Assembly: GCF_001620265.1 (NCBI RefSeq)
Contig: NZ_CP012661.1
Coordinates: 3,162,001 to 3,226,000 of the forward strand
DNA: 64,000 bases
Direction: 5' to 3'
Origin: Frigidibacter mobilis
Lineage (GTDB): Bacteria > Pseudomonadota > Alphaproteobacteria > Rhodobacterales > Rhodobacteraceae
Part shown: in pieces, positions 18,391 to 27,334 of the stretch
Layout of the letters: each line of letters begins with the position of its first letter
Numbering within the stretch: position 1 is the first letter of the stretch
The notes under the pieces: generated by a model
What the model was told of the DNA's origin: nothing
Seen by the model: the letters and a program-made list of their open reading frames with translations, nothing else
Databases searched by the model: none
Position numbers and translations under genes: made by a program

Positions 18391-19074
18391 ATGATGGCCC
18401 CTGCCCTGCATGTCGAGGATCTGCGCGTGACCAGCCGCGAGGGCCGCACGCTGCTGGAGGTACCGCTGCTGGCGCTGGCTGCGGGGCAAGGCCTTGCGCT
18501 GCGCGGTGCCTCGGGCGCGGGCAAATCGACGCTGCTGCATGTGCTGTCGGGACTGGTACGCCCCAGTGCGGGACGGGTGGTCTGGGGCGGGCAGGACATT
18601 GCCGCGCTGACCGAGGATGCCCGCGCCCGCTTCCGGCGCGAGACGCTGGGGCTGATCTTCCAGGACTGCCATCTGTTCGAGGAGCTGTCGGCGCTTGGCA
18701 ATGCCGGGCTGGCCAGCGCCTTTGCGCCCAGGGCAGGCCGCGCGCCGATCCGTGCCGCTGCCGCGCACTGGCTGGCCACGCTGGGGCTGGGTCAGGCCGG
18801 AACGCGCGCGGTGGACAGCTTCTCGGGCGGCGAGCGGCAGCGCATTGCCGTGGCCCGCGCGCTGGCCGGTGGGCCGCCGGTGATCCTGGCGGACGAGCCG
18901 ACCGCCGCGCTCGACCGCGCCAATGCCGATGCGCTTGGCGCCGACCTGGTGCAACTGGCGGCAGAGGGCGGTCGCACGCTGATCGTGGTGACGCATGATG
19001 CGGGCCTCGCGGCACGGATGGGCCGGCAGATCACGATCGCCGATGGCCGGATTGTCGAGGATACACATGCCTGA
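18391..19074 (+). CDS. ABC transporter ATPase (LolD/MacB-like)
   Basis: This 227-residue ATPase is of the LolD/MacB/FtsE type that powers extrusion or mechanotransmission rather than import. Walker A is GASGAGKS near residue 45, the signature is SFSGGERQRIAVARAL, Walker B is VILADEPTAALD, and the switch His is in VVTHD. ATGs at 18391 and 18394 are both possible starts; no strong ribosome binding site is visible, so translation may depend on coupling to the upstream gene. It overlaps the permease by eight bases. Confidence 0.88.
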   Translation: MMAPALHVEDLRVTSREGRTLLEVPLLALAAGQGLALRGASGAGKSTLLHVLSGLVRPSAGRVVWGGQDIAALTEDARARFRRETLGLIFQDCHLFEELSALGNAGLASAFAPRAGRAPIRAAAAHWLATLGLGQAGTRAVDSFSGGERQRIAVARALAGGPPVILADEPTAALDRANADALGADLVQLAAEGGRTLIVVTHDAGLAARMGRQITIADGRIVEDTHA

Positions 19075-20373
19075 CCTTTGGGCCTCCCTTCCCGCCACGC
19101 TGCAGGACGTGCTGTTCGCGCTGGCACTGATCGCGCCGGGGCTTCTGGCGGGCGCGCTTGTTCTGCACGGGCTGCGCCCCTTGCCGCTGGTTGGCGCGAT
19201 GCTGCGGCGCTTCGCTTTGGTCAACGCGCTGTTCGTGGCGCTGATCGCGGTGTCGGTCGGGCTTGGCGTCGGGCTTCTGGCGCAGGAGCGGGGGCTGCGG
19301 CAGGGCTCGGCCCGCGCTGCCGAGAAGTTCGACCTGATCGTCGCGGCGCCGGGCAGCGAGGTGACGGTGATGCTGGCTGCCGTCTATCTGCAGCCCTCCG
19401 ACATGGCGCTGGTGACCGGCGCGCAATATGCCGAGATTGCCGGAGCCGAAGGCGTCGCCTTCGCCGCTCCCATCGCGTTTGGCGACAGCTTTCAGGGCGC
19501 GCCGGTGGTCGGCACCACGGTCGATTTCGTCAGCCATCTGGCCGGGCCTCTGGCCGAGGGCGGATGTTCGGCGCGGCGGGCGAGGCGGTGGCCGGCGCCT
19601 TTGCTCCGGTGAGCGTCGGCGGCAGCTTCACCCCCGCGCATGGCCACGGGGCCGGCGCAGAGGAAGGCGCCCATGCCGGTTTTGCCTATACCGTCACCGG
19701 CCGCATGGCCCCGACCGGCAGCCCCTGGGACCGCGCGTTGCTGGTGCCGGTGGAAGGGGTGTGGGAAGTGCATGGCCTTGCCAATGGCCACACCCCGGAC
19801 GATCCGCGCATCGGCCCGCCCTTCGTGCCCGACCTGATGCCGGGCACCCCCGCCGTTCTGGTCCATGCGACCGAATTGTGGGGCAACTACGCGCTGAAAT
19901 CCCGCTTCACCCGCAGCGACCTGATGGCGTTCTTTCCGGGCACGGTGCTGGCGCAGCTGCACGGGCTGATGCGCGATCTGCGCTCTGCCATGTCGCTGAT
20001 GGCGGTGCTGACGCAGGTGCTGGTCACGCTCTCGGTGCTGATCGGGCTGATGATCCTGGTTCGGCTGATCGCCCGGTCGCTTGCGCTGCTGCGGGCCATC
20101 GGGGCGCCGCTGCGCTTCGTCTTCGCCGTCGTCTGGGCCTATTCCGCGGCGCTGATCCTCTCGGGCGCCGGGCTTGGCCTCGCGCTTGGCTGGGGCGCGG
20201 CGCGGGCGATCTCGGCCGCTGTCACCGCCCGCACCGATGTGCTGGTGCAGGCCAACCTTGGCTGGCCCGAGGCACATCTTGTCGCAGGGTTCATCAGCCT
20301 GACACTGTTCATGGCCTTGCTGCCCGCATGGCTGGCGGTGCGCCGCCCGCTGCTGACCGATCTTCGTACCTGA
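19067..20373 (+). CDS. FtsX/MacB-like ABC permease (frameshifted as sequenced)
   Basis: This membrane partner of the preceding ATPase has about 435 residues after frame repair. It has an N-terminal helix pair (LIAPGLLAGALVL, then ALVNALFVALIAVSVGLGVGL), a large periplasmic MacB-type core domain containing a His-rich segment (PAHGHGAGAEEGAHAGF), and three C-terminal helices with the FtsX signature (LRAIGAPLRFVFAVVW). The frame breaks at 19561, where one missing C in GGCCGG explains the shift. The His-rich loop in the periplasmic part supports metal handling. Start at 19067 overlaps the ATPase stop. Confidence 0.82.
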
Positions 20374-20385
20374 AAGGGGTTTCCC

Positions 20386-20871
20386 ATGCGTGCCTGCCTG
20401 CTGTCCCTTCTGCTGATTGCCGGAGCCCCGGCCTTTGCGCAAACCCACGACCACTCCCATGACGATCACGTCGCCGAGGCCGAGGGGCTGCGCGTGATCC
20501 ATGTCTGGACACCCGCCACCGCCAAGGGTGCCGACGCGCTGTTTTACATGGAGATCGAGAACAGCTCGGCCGCCGAGGTGAAGCTGACCGGCGGCGAGGC
20601 CGGCGGGCAGGAACTGGAACTGGTCGGCTTCACCTACGGCGCCGCGGGCGAGGCCTGGACGGTGCTGCCGGGCCTGCCGATCCCCGCCGGAGGCGAGGTG
20701 GATCTGGAACCGAAGGTGCTGGCGCTGCGCTGGTCCTCGATCCCCGCGGACCTGGAGCCCGGAGCCGAACTGGAGATCGAGGTGGAACTGGGCGGCCAAC
20801 ACCTGCATGCGCATGTGGAAATCGGCGCGGCGGGTGCTACGGGCCACAGCCACGCCGGCCACAACCACTGA
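20386..20871 (+). CDS. Periplasmic His-rich PCuAC-like metal-binding protein
   Basis: This 161-residue exported protein has a signal peptide (cleavage near AFA-QTHD). The core resembles PCu(A)C copper chaperones (VIHVWTPATAKGADALFYMEIEN, then GLPIPAGGEVDLEPK). Where the family has its Met/His copper ligands, this protein has LELVGF and VLALRW, so the classic Cu(I) site is absent. Instead both ends are His-rich (THDHSHDDH and HSHAGHNH) and the core has HLHAHVE. Zinc or another divalent metal is more likely than Cu(I), but this is inference. It lies 12 bases after the permease and is the last gene of the four-gene module. Confidence 0.75.
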   Translation: MRACLLSLLLIAGAPAFAQTHDHSHDDHVAEAEGLRVIHVWTPATAKGADALFYMEIENSSAAEVKLTGGEAGGQELELVGFTYGAAGEAWTVLPGLPIPAGGEVDLEPKVLALRWSSIPADLEPGAELEIEVELGGQHLHAHVEIGAAGATGHSHAGHNH

Positions 20872-20883
20872 GGCACAGGGCCC

Positions 20884-21612
20884 TCAGCTCACCACATCGG
20901 AAATCCGGCGCTGGCCGAACAGGATGACGTTGCGCATCGCCTGTTCGGCGGCAGCAGGGTCGCGCCGGGCGATGGCCTCGACGATCTGCAGATGAGCGGC
21001 CGACACATCCTGCTGGATCGCGGGCTCGGACGAAGGCGAACTGAGCCGGAACGCCGTCAGCAGCGCCGCCTCGATCAGCGTGCCCACCGAGTGCATGAAC
21101 ACATTGCCCGAGGCCTTGATGATCGCGCGATGCAGCGCGAGGTCGGCGAGGGCAAAGGCCTTGTCGCCCTCGGCCGTGCGCATGGCCTCGACATGGGTGT
21201 ACAGCGTTTCGATATCGCCCGCCCCGGCGCGGTGCGCGGCCATCGCCGCTGCCGCCGGCTCCATCGTCAGGCGCATCTCGTAAAGCTGGTCGAGGAATTC
21301 CATCCCGGCCTGGGTATCCAGATGCCAGATCAGCAATTCGGCATCGAAGAGGTTCCAGTCCGGCCGCGGCCGGACCTTGGTGCCAACGCGGGTGCGGGCG
21401 ACGATCATGCCCTTGGCGGTCAGCGTCTTCATCGCCTCGCGCAGCACGGTGCGCGACACACCGAACTGGCTCGCCAGTTCTTCGTCGCGCGGCAGGATGG
21501 TGTCCGGCGGATAGGTTCCGCTGACGATGGCGCGCCCGATGCCCTCGACCACCTGCCCGTGGCTGTTGCGCACCCGTGCCTCGTTCAACCCGTCGAGCAG
21601 CAGACCGGACAT
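20884..21612 (-). CDS. GntR/FadR-family transcription regulator
   Basis: This 242-residue regulator has an N-terminal winged helix-turn-helix (IGRAIVSGTYPPDTILP, then ELASQFGVSRTVLREAMKTL) and a C-terminal all-helical FCD domain. Candidate metal-binding residues in the latter are the Asp in ALADLALHRAI, the His there and the later HLQIVEAI His. FCD regulators usually sense a sugar acid or other organic acid. It is the last gene of the leftward ytf-type operon, 16 bases after the second permease, and presumably represses that operon. A perfect palindrome in the ytfQ-like promoter is a possible target. Confidence 0.9.
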   Translation of the reverse strand: MSGLLLDGLNEARVRNSHGQVVEGIGRAIVSGTYPPDTILPRDEELASQFGVSRTVLREAMKTLTAKGMIVARTRVGTKVRPRPDWNLFDAELLIWHLDTQAGMEFLDQLYEMRLTMEPAAAAMAAHRAGAGDIETLYTHVEAMRTAEGDKAFALADLALHRAIIKASGNVFMHSVGTLIEAALLTAFRLSSPSSEPAIQQDVSAAHLQIVEAIARRDPAAAEQAMRNVILFGQRRISDVVS

Positions 21613-21628
21613 GCACCCCCCTAACCTG

Positions 21629-22585
21629 TTAATGGCTGACCCGCAGCCGAAGCAGTCCCTTCTGAAGCAGGATGAACATCAGAAGCAATGCCCCGATCAC
21701 GATTTTCGTCCACCAGCTCGACAGCGTACCGTCGAAGACGATGTAGGTCTGGATCAGGCCCATCGTCAGCACCCCGATCAACGTGCCGAACATGTAGCCG
21801 CTGCCCCCGGTCAGCAGCGTTCCGCCGATCACCACTGCGGCAATCGCGTTAAGCTCCACCCCCACTGTCGCCAGCGGATAGCCGGCCGAGGTGTAGACCG
21901 AGAACACGATCCCCGCGAGCCCGGCCATCAGGCCCGAGAAGGCATAGATCAGTACCGTCGTGCGCCCCACCGCCACGCCCATCAGCCGCGCCGTCGCCTC
22001 GCCGCCACCAAGCGCATAGACATTGGTGCCGAACCTTGTGCGGTGCAGCAGGATCATCCCCAGGATGACCGAGGCCACCATCGTGCCCCCCAGCAGCGTC
22101 AGCCGCCCCTTGCCCGGCATCAGGTAATAGGCGCGCTGCATGGTCTGGTAGAACGCATCGTCGATGGGTACGGAGTCGATGGTCAGCATGTAACCCGCGC
22201 CGCGCGCCAGGAACATTCCGGCCAGCGTCACGATGAAGGCCGGCATCGCCAGCAGGTGGATCATCCCGCCCATCGCCGCGCCGAACAGCGTGGTGATCGC
22301 CAGCAGCAACGCGAACACCGCCAGCGGATGAAGCCCGGTTTCACGCAGCATAACCGCGATGAACACGCCGGAAAACGCGATAACCGATCCCACCGACAGG
22401 TCAATCCCGCCCGCGATGATGACCACCGTCATCCCCACCGCGACGATGCCCAGATAGGCATTGTCGGTCAGCAGGTTGCCGATGACGCGGGTCGACAGCA
22501 TCGCCGGGAACTGCAGGTAGCAGATGAGGTAGGCCAGCAGGAAGATGGCAATCGTCGCATAAAGCGGCAGCGCGCGGATGTTCAT
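21629..22585 (-). CDS. yjfF: Sugar ABC transporter permease, YjfF-like
   Basis: This 318-residue permease is of the RbsC/YjfF family with about nine to ten membrane helices. The conserved family loop VVIIAGGIDLSVGSVIAFSG is near residue 55 and the AVVIGGTLLTGG loop is near 250. It pairs with the YtfT-like permease as a heterodimer, the YtfT/YjfF arrangement known for galactofuranose uptake in E. coli. The ATG at 22585 overlaps the upstream permease stop (ATGA). The symbol follows the family; the actual sugar is not known. Confidence 0.88.
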   Translation of the reverse strand: MNIRALPLYATIAIFLLAYLICYLQFPAMLSTRVIGNLLTDNAYLGIVAVGMTVVIIAGGIDLSVGSVIAFSGVFIAVMLRETGLHPLAVFALLLAITTLFGAAMGGMIHLLAMPAFIVTLAGMFLARGAGYMLTIDSVPIDDAFYQTMQRAYYLMPGKGRLTLLGGTMVASVILGMILLHRTRFGTNVYALGGGEATARLMGVAVGRTTVLIYAFSGLMAGLAGIVFSVYTSAGYPLATVGVELNAIAAVVIGGTLLTGGSGYMFGTLIGVLTMGLIQTYIVFDGTLSSWWTKIVIGALLLMFILLQKGLLRLRVSH

Positions 22586-23610
22586 TTGCCAGCCTCCATC
22601 CTGGCCACGGGGGCCTTGGCACGTTGCCGCCTTGTGGCCAGCACCTCGAGATAGGGCACGATCCGCGGCGATTGCAGGACCAGGATCACGATCACCAGGA
22701 TTGCCTTGATGACCAGGTTGAACTCTGACGGGAAGCCCGCCAGCAGGATGCCGGTGTTGATGGTCTGGATAATCATTGCCCCCAGCAGCGAGGCAAGGAT
22801 CGAGAAGCGCCCGCCCAGAAGCGAGTTGCCGCCGATCACCACCGCAAGGATCGCGTCCAGTTCCAGCCACAGGCCCGCATTGTTGGCATCGGCGCCGCGG
22901 ATGTCGGCGGTGGCGATGACCCCGGCCAGCGCGGCGCAGAAGCCCGACCCCATGTAGACGGCGATCAGCAGCACGCGGCTGTTGATCCCGGCCAGGGTGC
23001 TGGCGCGCAGGTTGACGCCAATGGATTCCACCAGCAGCCCAAGCGCGGTACGCCGAACCAGCAGGCCAAAGACTATGCCGGTGACGACCCAGATCAGCGT
23101 CGGCACCGGCACGCCGAGCAGGGTGCCGGAACCTAGATAGGCGAAGGTGCTGCTGTCGAAGGTCAGGATCGTGCCGCCGGTAATCAGCTGCGCAATGCCG
23201 CGCCCCGCCACCATCAGGATCAGCGTGGCGACGATGGGCTGGATGCCGAAGAAGGCGACCAGTACCCCGTTCCACAGCCCGCAGGCCAGTCCCGCCGCGC
23301 CGGCAATGCCAAGCGCGGCCCAGATCCCGAATCCCTGGTCGATCGACCAGGCGGCGCTGGCACCGCAGATCGCCATCACCGCGCCCACCGACAGGTCGAT
23401 GCCGCGCGTGGCGATCACCAGCGTCATGCCGATGGCCAGCAGCGCCACCGGCGCGCCGCGCTTGAGCACGTCGATGGGGATGCCGACCAGCCGGCCATTG
23501 CCATGGACGATCTGGTAGAAGGCCGGGTAATAGATGCTGACCAGCACGATCACCGCGGCCAGCGTCAGCAGCTGCGGGGCGATCCTGCGAAGAAGCCTGG
23601 ATCCTGTCAT
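22582..23610 (-). CDS. ytfT: Sugar ABC transporter permease, YtfT-like
   Basis: This 342-residue RbsC-family permease has the signature loop LVIATRGIDLSVGAVMAICG near residue 65 and the AVVIGGNSLLGGRFS loop near 260, plus about nine hydrophobic helices. It is the first of two different permeases in the operon, matching the YtfT-YjfF pair. The ATG at 23610 overlaps the ATPase stop by four bases, and its own stop overlaps the next permease, so the three genes are translationally coupled. Confidence 0.88.
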   Translation of the reverse strand: MTGSRLLRRIAPQLLTLAAVIVLVSIYYPAFYQIVHGNGRLVGIPIDVLKRGAPVALLAIGMTLVIATRGIDLSVGAVMAICGASAAWSIDQGFGIWAALGIAGAAGLACGLWNGVLVAFFGIQPIVATLILMVAGRGIAQLITGGTILTFDSSTFAYLGSGTLLGVPVPTLIWVVTGIVFGLLVRRTALGLLVESIGVNLRASTLAGINSRVLLIAVYMGSGFCAALAGVIATADIRGADANNAGLWLELDAILAVVIGGNSLLGGRFSILASLLGAMIIQTINTGILLAGFPSEFNLVIKAILVIVILVLQSPRIVPYLEVLATRRQRAKAPVARMEAGK

Positions 23611-25118
23611 TCCGCCGCCTCCAGCGTGGTATGGGGCGCGGCAATGGCGCGCAAAATGGTGTCGGGGCTGACATCGGCCCCGGTCAGTTCCGACACATGC
23701 TGGCGGTCGCGTACCACGATGACCCGGTGCGACACCGCCACCAGCTCTTCCAGTTCCGACGAGATCACCAGGATCGACATGCCCTGCGCCACCACATCCT
23801 CGATCAGCCGCAGGATCTCGGCATGGGCGCCCACGTCGATGCCGCGGGTCGGCTCGTCCAGGATCAGGAAGCGCGGATTGGTCGCCAGCCAGCGCGCCAG
23901 GATCACCTTCTGCTGGTTGCCGCCCGACAGCAGGCCCACCGGCTTTTCGGCATCGGGCGTGCGGATGTCGAGCCGGGCGATATAGTCGGTCGCCATGCGC
24001 TGCTGCTCGGCCTGCGGAATCGGGCGGGCCCAGCCTTGCCGGGCCTGCAGCGCCAGGATGATGTTCTCGCGCACGCTGAGTTCGGCGATGATGCCGTCGG
24101 TCTTGCGATCTTCCGGCGCGAAGGCAAAGCCGGCGGCAATGGCGCTGCGCGGATTGCGCAGATCGACCGGGCCGCGGGCATCCTCCACCGTGCCGCTGTC
24201 GCTGGGAACCGCGCCGAACAGAACCTCGGCGCTTTCGGTGCGGCCAGAGCCAAGCAGGCCGGCCATGCCGATCACCTCGCCCTTGCGCACCGTCAGGTCG
24301 AAGGGCGCGATGCGGCCGCGGCGACCGACGCCGGTGAAGCGGATCGCATCGGCGGGGGTCCCGGTCACTTCGGGGCGGTGGCGGACCGAGGTTTCCTCTT
24401 CCAGCTCGCGCCCCAGCATCAGGGTAATCAGCTGCATCCGGTCCACCTCGGCGGCGGGATGGGTGGCGATGTGCCGACCATTGCGCAGGATCGTGAGGCT
24501 GTCGGAAATCTCGAAGACCTGATCCAGGAAATGCGAGATGAAGATGATCCCCAGCCCGCGCCGGCGCAGGTCGCGGACCACATCGAACAGCATCTGCACT
24601 TCGCGCGCGTCAAGGCTGGCGGTCGGCTCGTCCAGGATCAGCACCCGGCCCGACAGATGCACCGCGCGGGCGATGGCCACGATCTGCTGCACCGCGACCG
24701 AATAGCTTTCCAGCGGTCGGCGCACGTCGATATCAAGCCCGTAGCCCGCCAGCATCTCCTGCGCCAGCGCCTGCATCGCGCGCGGGCGGATCATGCCAAG
24801 CCGCGTGGGCTGATGGCCCAGCGTCAGGTTCTCCGCCACCGACAGGTTGGGCAGCAGGTTCACCTCCTGATACACCGTGCCGATGCCGATGGCCTGCGCC
24901 TCGAGCGTGCTTTGCGGGAAGATCGGCTTGCCCTCGAACAGGATATCGCCCGAATCGCGGCGATAGGCGCCTGTGAGGCACTTGATGAGCGTGGATTTGC
25001 CCGCCCCGTTCTCTCCCAGCAGCGCATGAACCTCGCCTGCCTTCAGGCCGAAATTGACGCGGTCGAGGGCGATGGTGCCCGGGAAAGACTTGGTCAGGTC
25101 GCGTGTCGATAGCAGCAT
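23607..25118 (-). CDS. ytfR: Sugar ABC transporter ATPase with two nucleotide-binding domains, YtfR-like
   Basis: This 503-residue ATPase is of the RbsA/MglA/YtfR class. The N-terminal domain has Walker A GENGAGKS near residue 35 and Walker B VLILDEPTASLD. The C-terminal domain has the usual degenerate Walker A (GLLGSGRTE), the signature LLSGGNQQKVILARWL and Walker B FLILDEPTRGID. Start is the ATG at 25118; a longer open frame to 25343 would run into the intergenic hairpin. It lies 97 bases after the binding-protein gene. Confidence 0.92.
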   Translation of the reverse strand: MLLSTRDLTKSFPGTIALDRVNFGLKAGEVHALLGENGAGKSTLIKCLTGAYRRDSGDILFEGKPIFPQSTLEAQAIGIGTVYQEVNLLPNLSVAENLTLGHQPTRLGMIRPRAMQALAQEMLAGYGLDIDVRRPLESYSVAVQQIVAIARAVHLSGRVLILDEPTASLDAREVQMLFDVVRDLRRRGLGIIFISHFLDQVFEISDSLTILRNGRHIATHPAAEVDRMQLITLMLGRELEEETSVRHRPEVTGTPADAIRFTGVGRRGRIAPFDLTVRKGEVIGMAGLLGSGRTESAEVLFGAVPSDSGTVEDARGPVDLRNPRSAIAAGFAFAPEDRKTDGIIAELSVRENIILALQARQGWARPIPQAEQQRMATDYIARLDIRTPDAEKPVGLLSGGNQQKVILARWLATNPRFLILDEPTRGIDVGAHAEILRLIEDVVAQGMSILVISSELEELVAVSHRVIVVRDRQHVSELTGADVSPDTILRAIAAPHTTLEAAE

Positions 25119-25165
25119 TGGATGTCTCACTGATCTCGCGCAGGTCTTGCGCTCCGTGCAGAGTG

Positions 25166-25200
25166 GCATCCGGGGCGGGCCGAAGATCCGCCCCGGATGC
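25166..25200 (-). promoter_or_regulatory. Strong hairpin between binding-protein and ATPase genes
   Basis: A perfect 13-bp inverted repeat (arms 25166-25178 and 25188-25200, loop nine bases) starts 16 bases after the ytfQ-like stop codon in the direction of transcription. No T run follows. It probably stabilises the binding-protein message or attenuates read-through to the ATPase and permeases. Confidence 0.6.
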
Positions 25201-25215
25201 GATGCCTGCCCGGGA

Positions 25216-26169
25216 TCAGTAACCCAGGTCCTTGCGGGCTTGGTACTCGCCCGCCGGATCATCGGCCTGGGTGTAGAGCTTCGATTCGGTCTGGATGAAC
25301 TTCTCGGGCATGGTGCCATCGGCGAAGTAGGCTTCCAGCGCATCGAAGGCCGGCCCGGCCATGTTCGGCGTCAGCTCGACCGTGGCATTCGCCTCGCCGG
25401 CGGCCAGCGCCTGGAAGATATCGGGCACCGCGTCGATCGACACGACAAGGATATCCTCGCCCGGCTTCAGCCCGGCTTCCTTGATCGCCTGGATCGCGCC
25501 CACCGCCATGTCATCGTTATGGGCGTAGAGCGCGCAGATATCGGCGCCGCCATTCTCGGCCTGCAGGAAGCTTTCCATCACTTCCTTGCCGCGGGTGCGG
25601 GTGAAGTCGCCGGTCTGGCTGCGGACGATCTGGATATTCGCGGCCCCGGCGATGCCCTCTTCGAAGCCCTTCTTGCGGTCGATGGCCGGCGAGGACCCGG
25701 TGGTGCCCTGAAGCTCGACCACCCGGCACTCTTCGCCATTCACGGCGCCGACCAGCCATTCGCCGGCCACGCGGCCTTCATGCACAAGGTCGGAGCCCAC
25801 GGCGGTAAGGTATAGGTCGGGCGAGCTGTCGATCATGCGGTCCAGCAGCACGACCGGGATCTCGGCCTCGGCGGCCTCTTCCAGCACCGAATCCCAGCCG
25901 GTGGCAACGACGGGGGCCACGAGGATCGCATCGACGCCCTGTGCGATGAACGAGCGCATCGCCGCGATCTGGTTTTCCTGGCGCTGCTGCGCGTCGGAAA
26001 AGCGCAGGTCGATGCCCCGCTCCTTGGCCTGGTTCATCGTCACCGTGGTTTCGGCAGCGCGCCAGTCGGATTCCGATCCGATCTGCGAAAAGCCGATGGT
26101 CTGGGCACCGGCCACGCCAGCGCCAAGCGAAACGACGGCAACACTGGCCATCAGAAGTCTTTCAAGCAT
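25216..26169 (-). CDS. ytfQ: Sugar ABC transporter periplasmic binding protein, YtfQ-like
   Basis: This 317-residue periplasmic binding protein is of the RbsB/YtfQ group (Peripla_BP_4). The signal peptide ends near VAGA-QTIGF. Family sequences include TIGFSQIGSESDWR at the mature N-terminus, AAMRSFIAQGVDAILVAPV, VVLLDRMID, and ALYAHNDDMAVGAIQAIKEAG. The opening residues closely match the YtfQ galactofuranose receptor type, which is why I use that name, but related proteins bind other sugars. The ATG at 26169 has GGAGG seven bases upstream. It is the first gene of the leftward operon. Confidence 0.9.
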   Translation of the reverse strand: MLERLLMASVAVVSLGAGVAGAQTIGFSQIGSESDWRAAETTVTMNQAKERGIDLRFSDAQQRQENQIAAMRSFIAQGVDAILVAPVVATGWDSVLEEAAEAEIPVVLLDRMIDSSPDLYLTAVGSDLVHEGRVAGEWLVGAVNGEECRVVELQGTTGSSPAIDRKKGFEEGIAGAANIQIVRSQTGDFTRTRGKEVMESFLQAENGGADICALYAHNDDMAVGAIQAIKEAGLKPGEDILVVSIDAVPDIFQALAAGEANATVELTPNMAGPAFDALEAYFADGTMPEKFIQTESKLYTQADDPAGEYQARKDLGY

Positions 26170-26234
26170 AGGTCATCCTCCCGAGATCCCTGTGGGCCCT
26201 CCCAGGCCCAAGGTAAATAAATACTATAATATAC

Positions 26235-26245
26235 ATTGCGGCAAT
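26235..26245. promoter_or_regulatory. Perfect palindrome in ytfQ-like promoter, candidate GntR operator
   Basis: ATTGCGGCAAT is a perfect 11-base palindrome 66 bases upstream of the ytfQ-like start codon, inside an AT-rich patch (26210-26255) unlike its surroundings. It is a reasonable target for the GntR regulator encoded at the end of the operon. No direct evidence. Confidence 0.4.
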
Positions 26246-26384
26246 AATTTTCTTGCCTCCACCACGTGCAAGGATGCCAGCGGAGGTCGGCACATTTGGG
26301 GCCGGTCCGACGGTGCGGCCCGGCCCTTGCAAGGCAGACATATGTTTTGTCCCTGCCGGGGGCCGAGTGCCCCGGCAGCGCGGA

Positions 26385-27311
26385 TCAATACCCGCGCGCC
26401 CGGTCCACCAGCCCGGTGACCCGCTCGCCCTGCAGATGCCGGCGCAGGTTGGCGACGGTGGCGGCGGCCGCGCTTTCGGGGCGGCTGTGGCCGGCGACAT
26501 GCGGCGTCAGCACCACCTTGGGATGCGACCAGATCGGATGCCCCACCGGCAGCGGCTCGGGCGTGGTGACGTCGATCACCGCGCCCGACAGCTGGCCCGT
26601 ATCCAGCGCCGCCAGCAGCGCCTCCTGATCCAGATGATCGCCGCGCCCGGCCTGCACCAGCCTGGCGCCCTGTGGCAACTGCGCGAACAGATCCGCGTTC
26701 AGGATGCCGCGGGTTTCATCCGTCAGCGGCAGCAGGCAGATCAGGATATCGGTTTGCGCCAGCATCGCGCGCAGCCCCTCCGCCCCGTGATGGCAGGTTA
26801 CGCCCTCGATCTCGCGCGGGCTGCGCGACCAGCCCGCCAGCGGAAAGCCAAACGGACGCAGCGCCTCGGCGGTGGCGCGGCCAAGCTCTCCCAGCCCCAG
26901 GATCCCCACCCGGCGCTGATCCGCCCAGACAAACTCGCGGGTTTTCCACACCTGCTGGCGCTGCTGGCCCAGATAGGCCGGCAGATCGCGGTGCAGCGCC
27001 AGCACCGCCATCACCACATAATCGCGCACCATGCTCGTCAGCCCCTCCTCCACCATGCGCACCAGTTGCGCGCGCGGCGGCAGATCGAGACCCACCACCT
27101 GGTCGATCCCGGCGCCGGTAGAGAAGATCAGCTCCAGATTGCCATAGCGCGTGGCCAGATCCTCGGGGAAGGACCAGGCCATCAGATATCGGACCTCGGC
27201 CGGATCCAGCTCGGCCAGGTCGCTGGCAAAGCGGACCTCGGGCAGATCGCGCGCAAAGATGCGACGGAAGGTTTCGACCCGCTCGGGGTAGGACAGGATG
27301 ACAAAGGTCAA
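26385..27311 (-). CDS. GhrA-like glyoxylate/hydroxypyruvate reductase
   Basis: This 308-residue NAD(P)H-dependent 2-hydroxyacid dehydrogenase is of the GhrA type, reducing glyoxylate or hydroxypyruvate. The nucleotide-binding motif is [17 protein letters not shown] near residue 137. Catalytic residues of the family are visible: Arg in [11 protein letters not shown], Glu in TTPEPLP, and His in [12 protein letters not shown]. It is the last gene of a three-gene leftward operon after the FAD oxidase (gap 23 bases). It may deal with an oxo-acid such as glyoxylate released by that oxidase; that link is inference. Confidence 0.88.
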   Translation of the reverse strand: MTFVILSYPERVETFRRIFARDLPEVRFASDLAELDPAEVRYLMAWSFPEDLATRYGNLELIFSTGAGIDQVVGLDLPPRAQLVRMVEEGLTSMVRDYVVMAVLALHRDLPAYLGQQRQQVWKTREFVWADQRRVGILGLGELGRATAEALRPFGFPLAGWSRSPREIEGVTCHHGAEGLRAMLAQTDILICLLPLTDETRGILNADLFAQLPQGARLVQAGRGDHLDQEALLAALDTGQLSGAVIDVTTPEPLPVGHPIWSHPKVVLTPHVAGHSRPESAAAATVANLRRHLQGERVTGLVDRARGY

Positions 27312-27334
27312 GGGGCAGCCTTTCGGGAAGGGGG

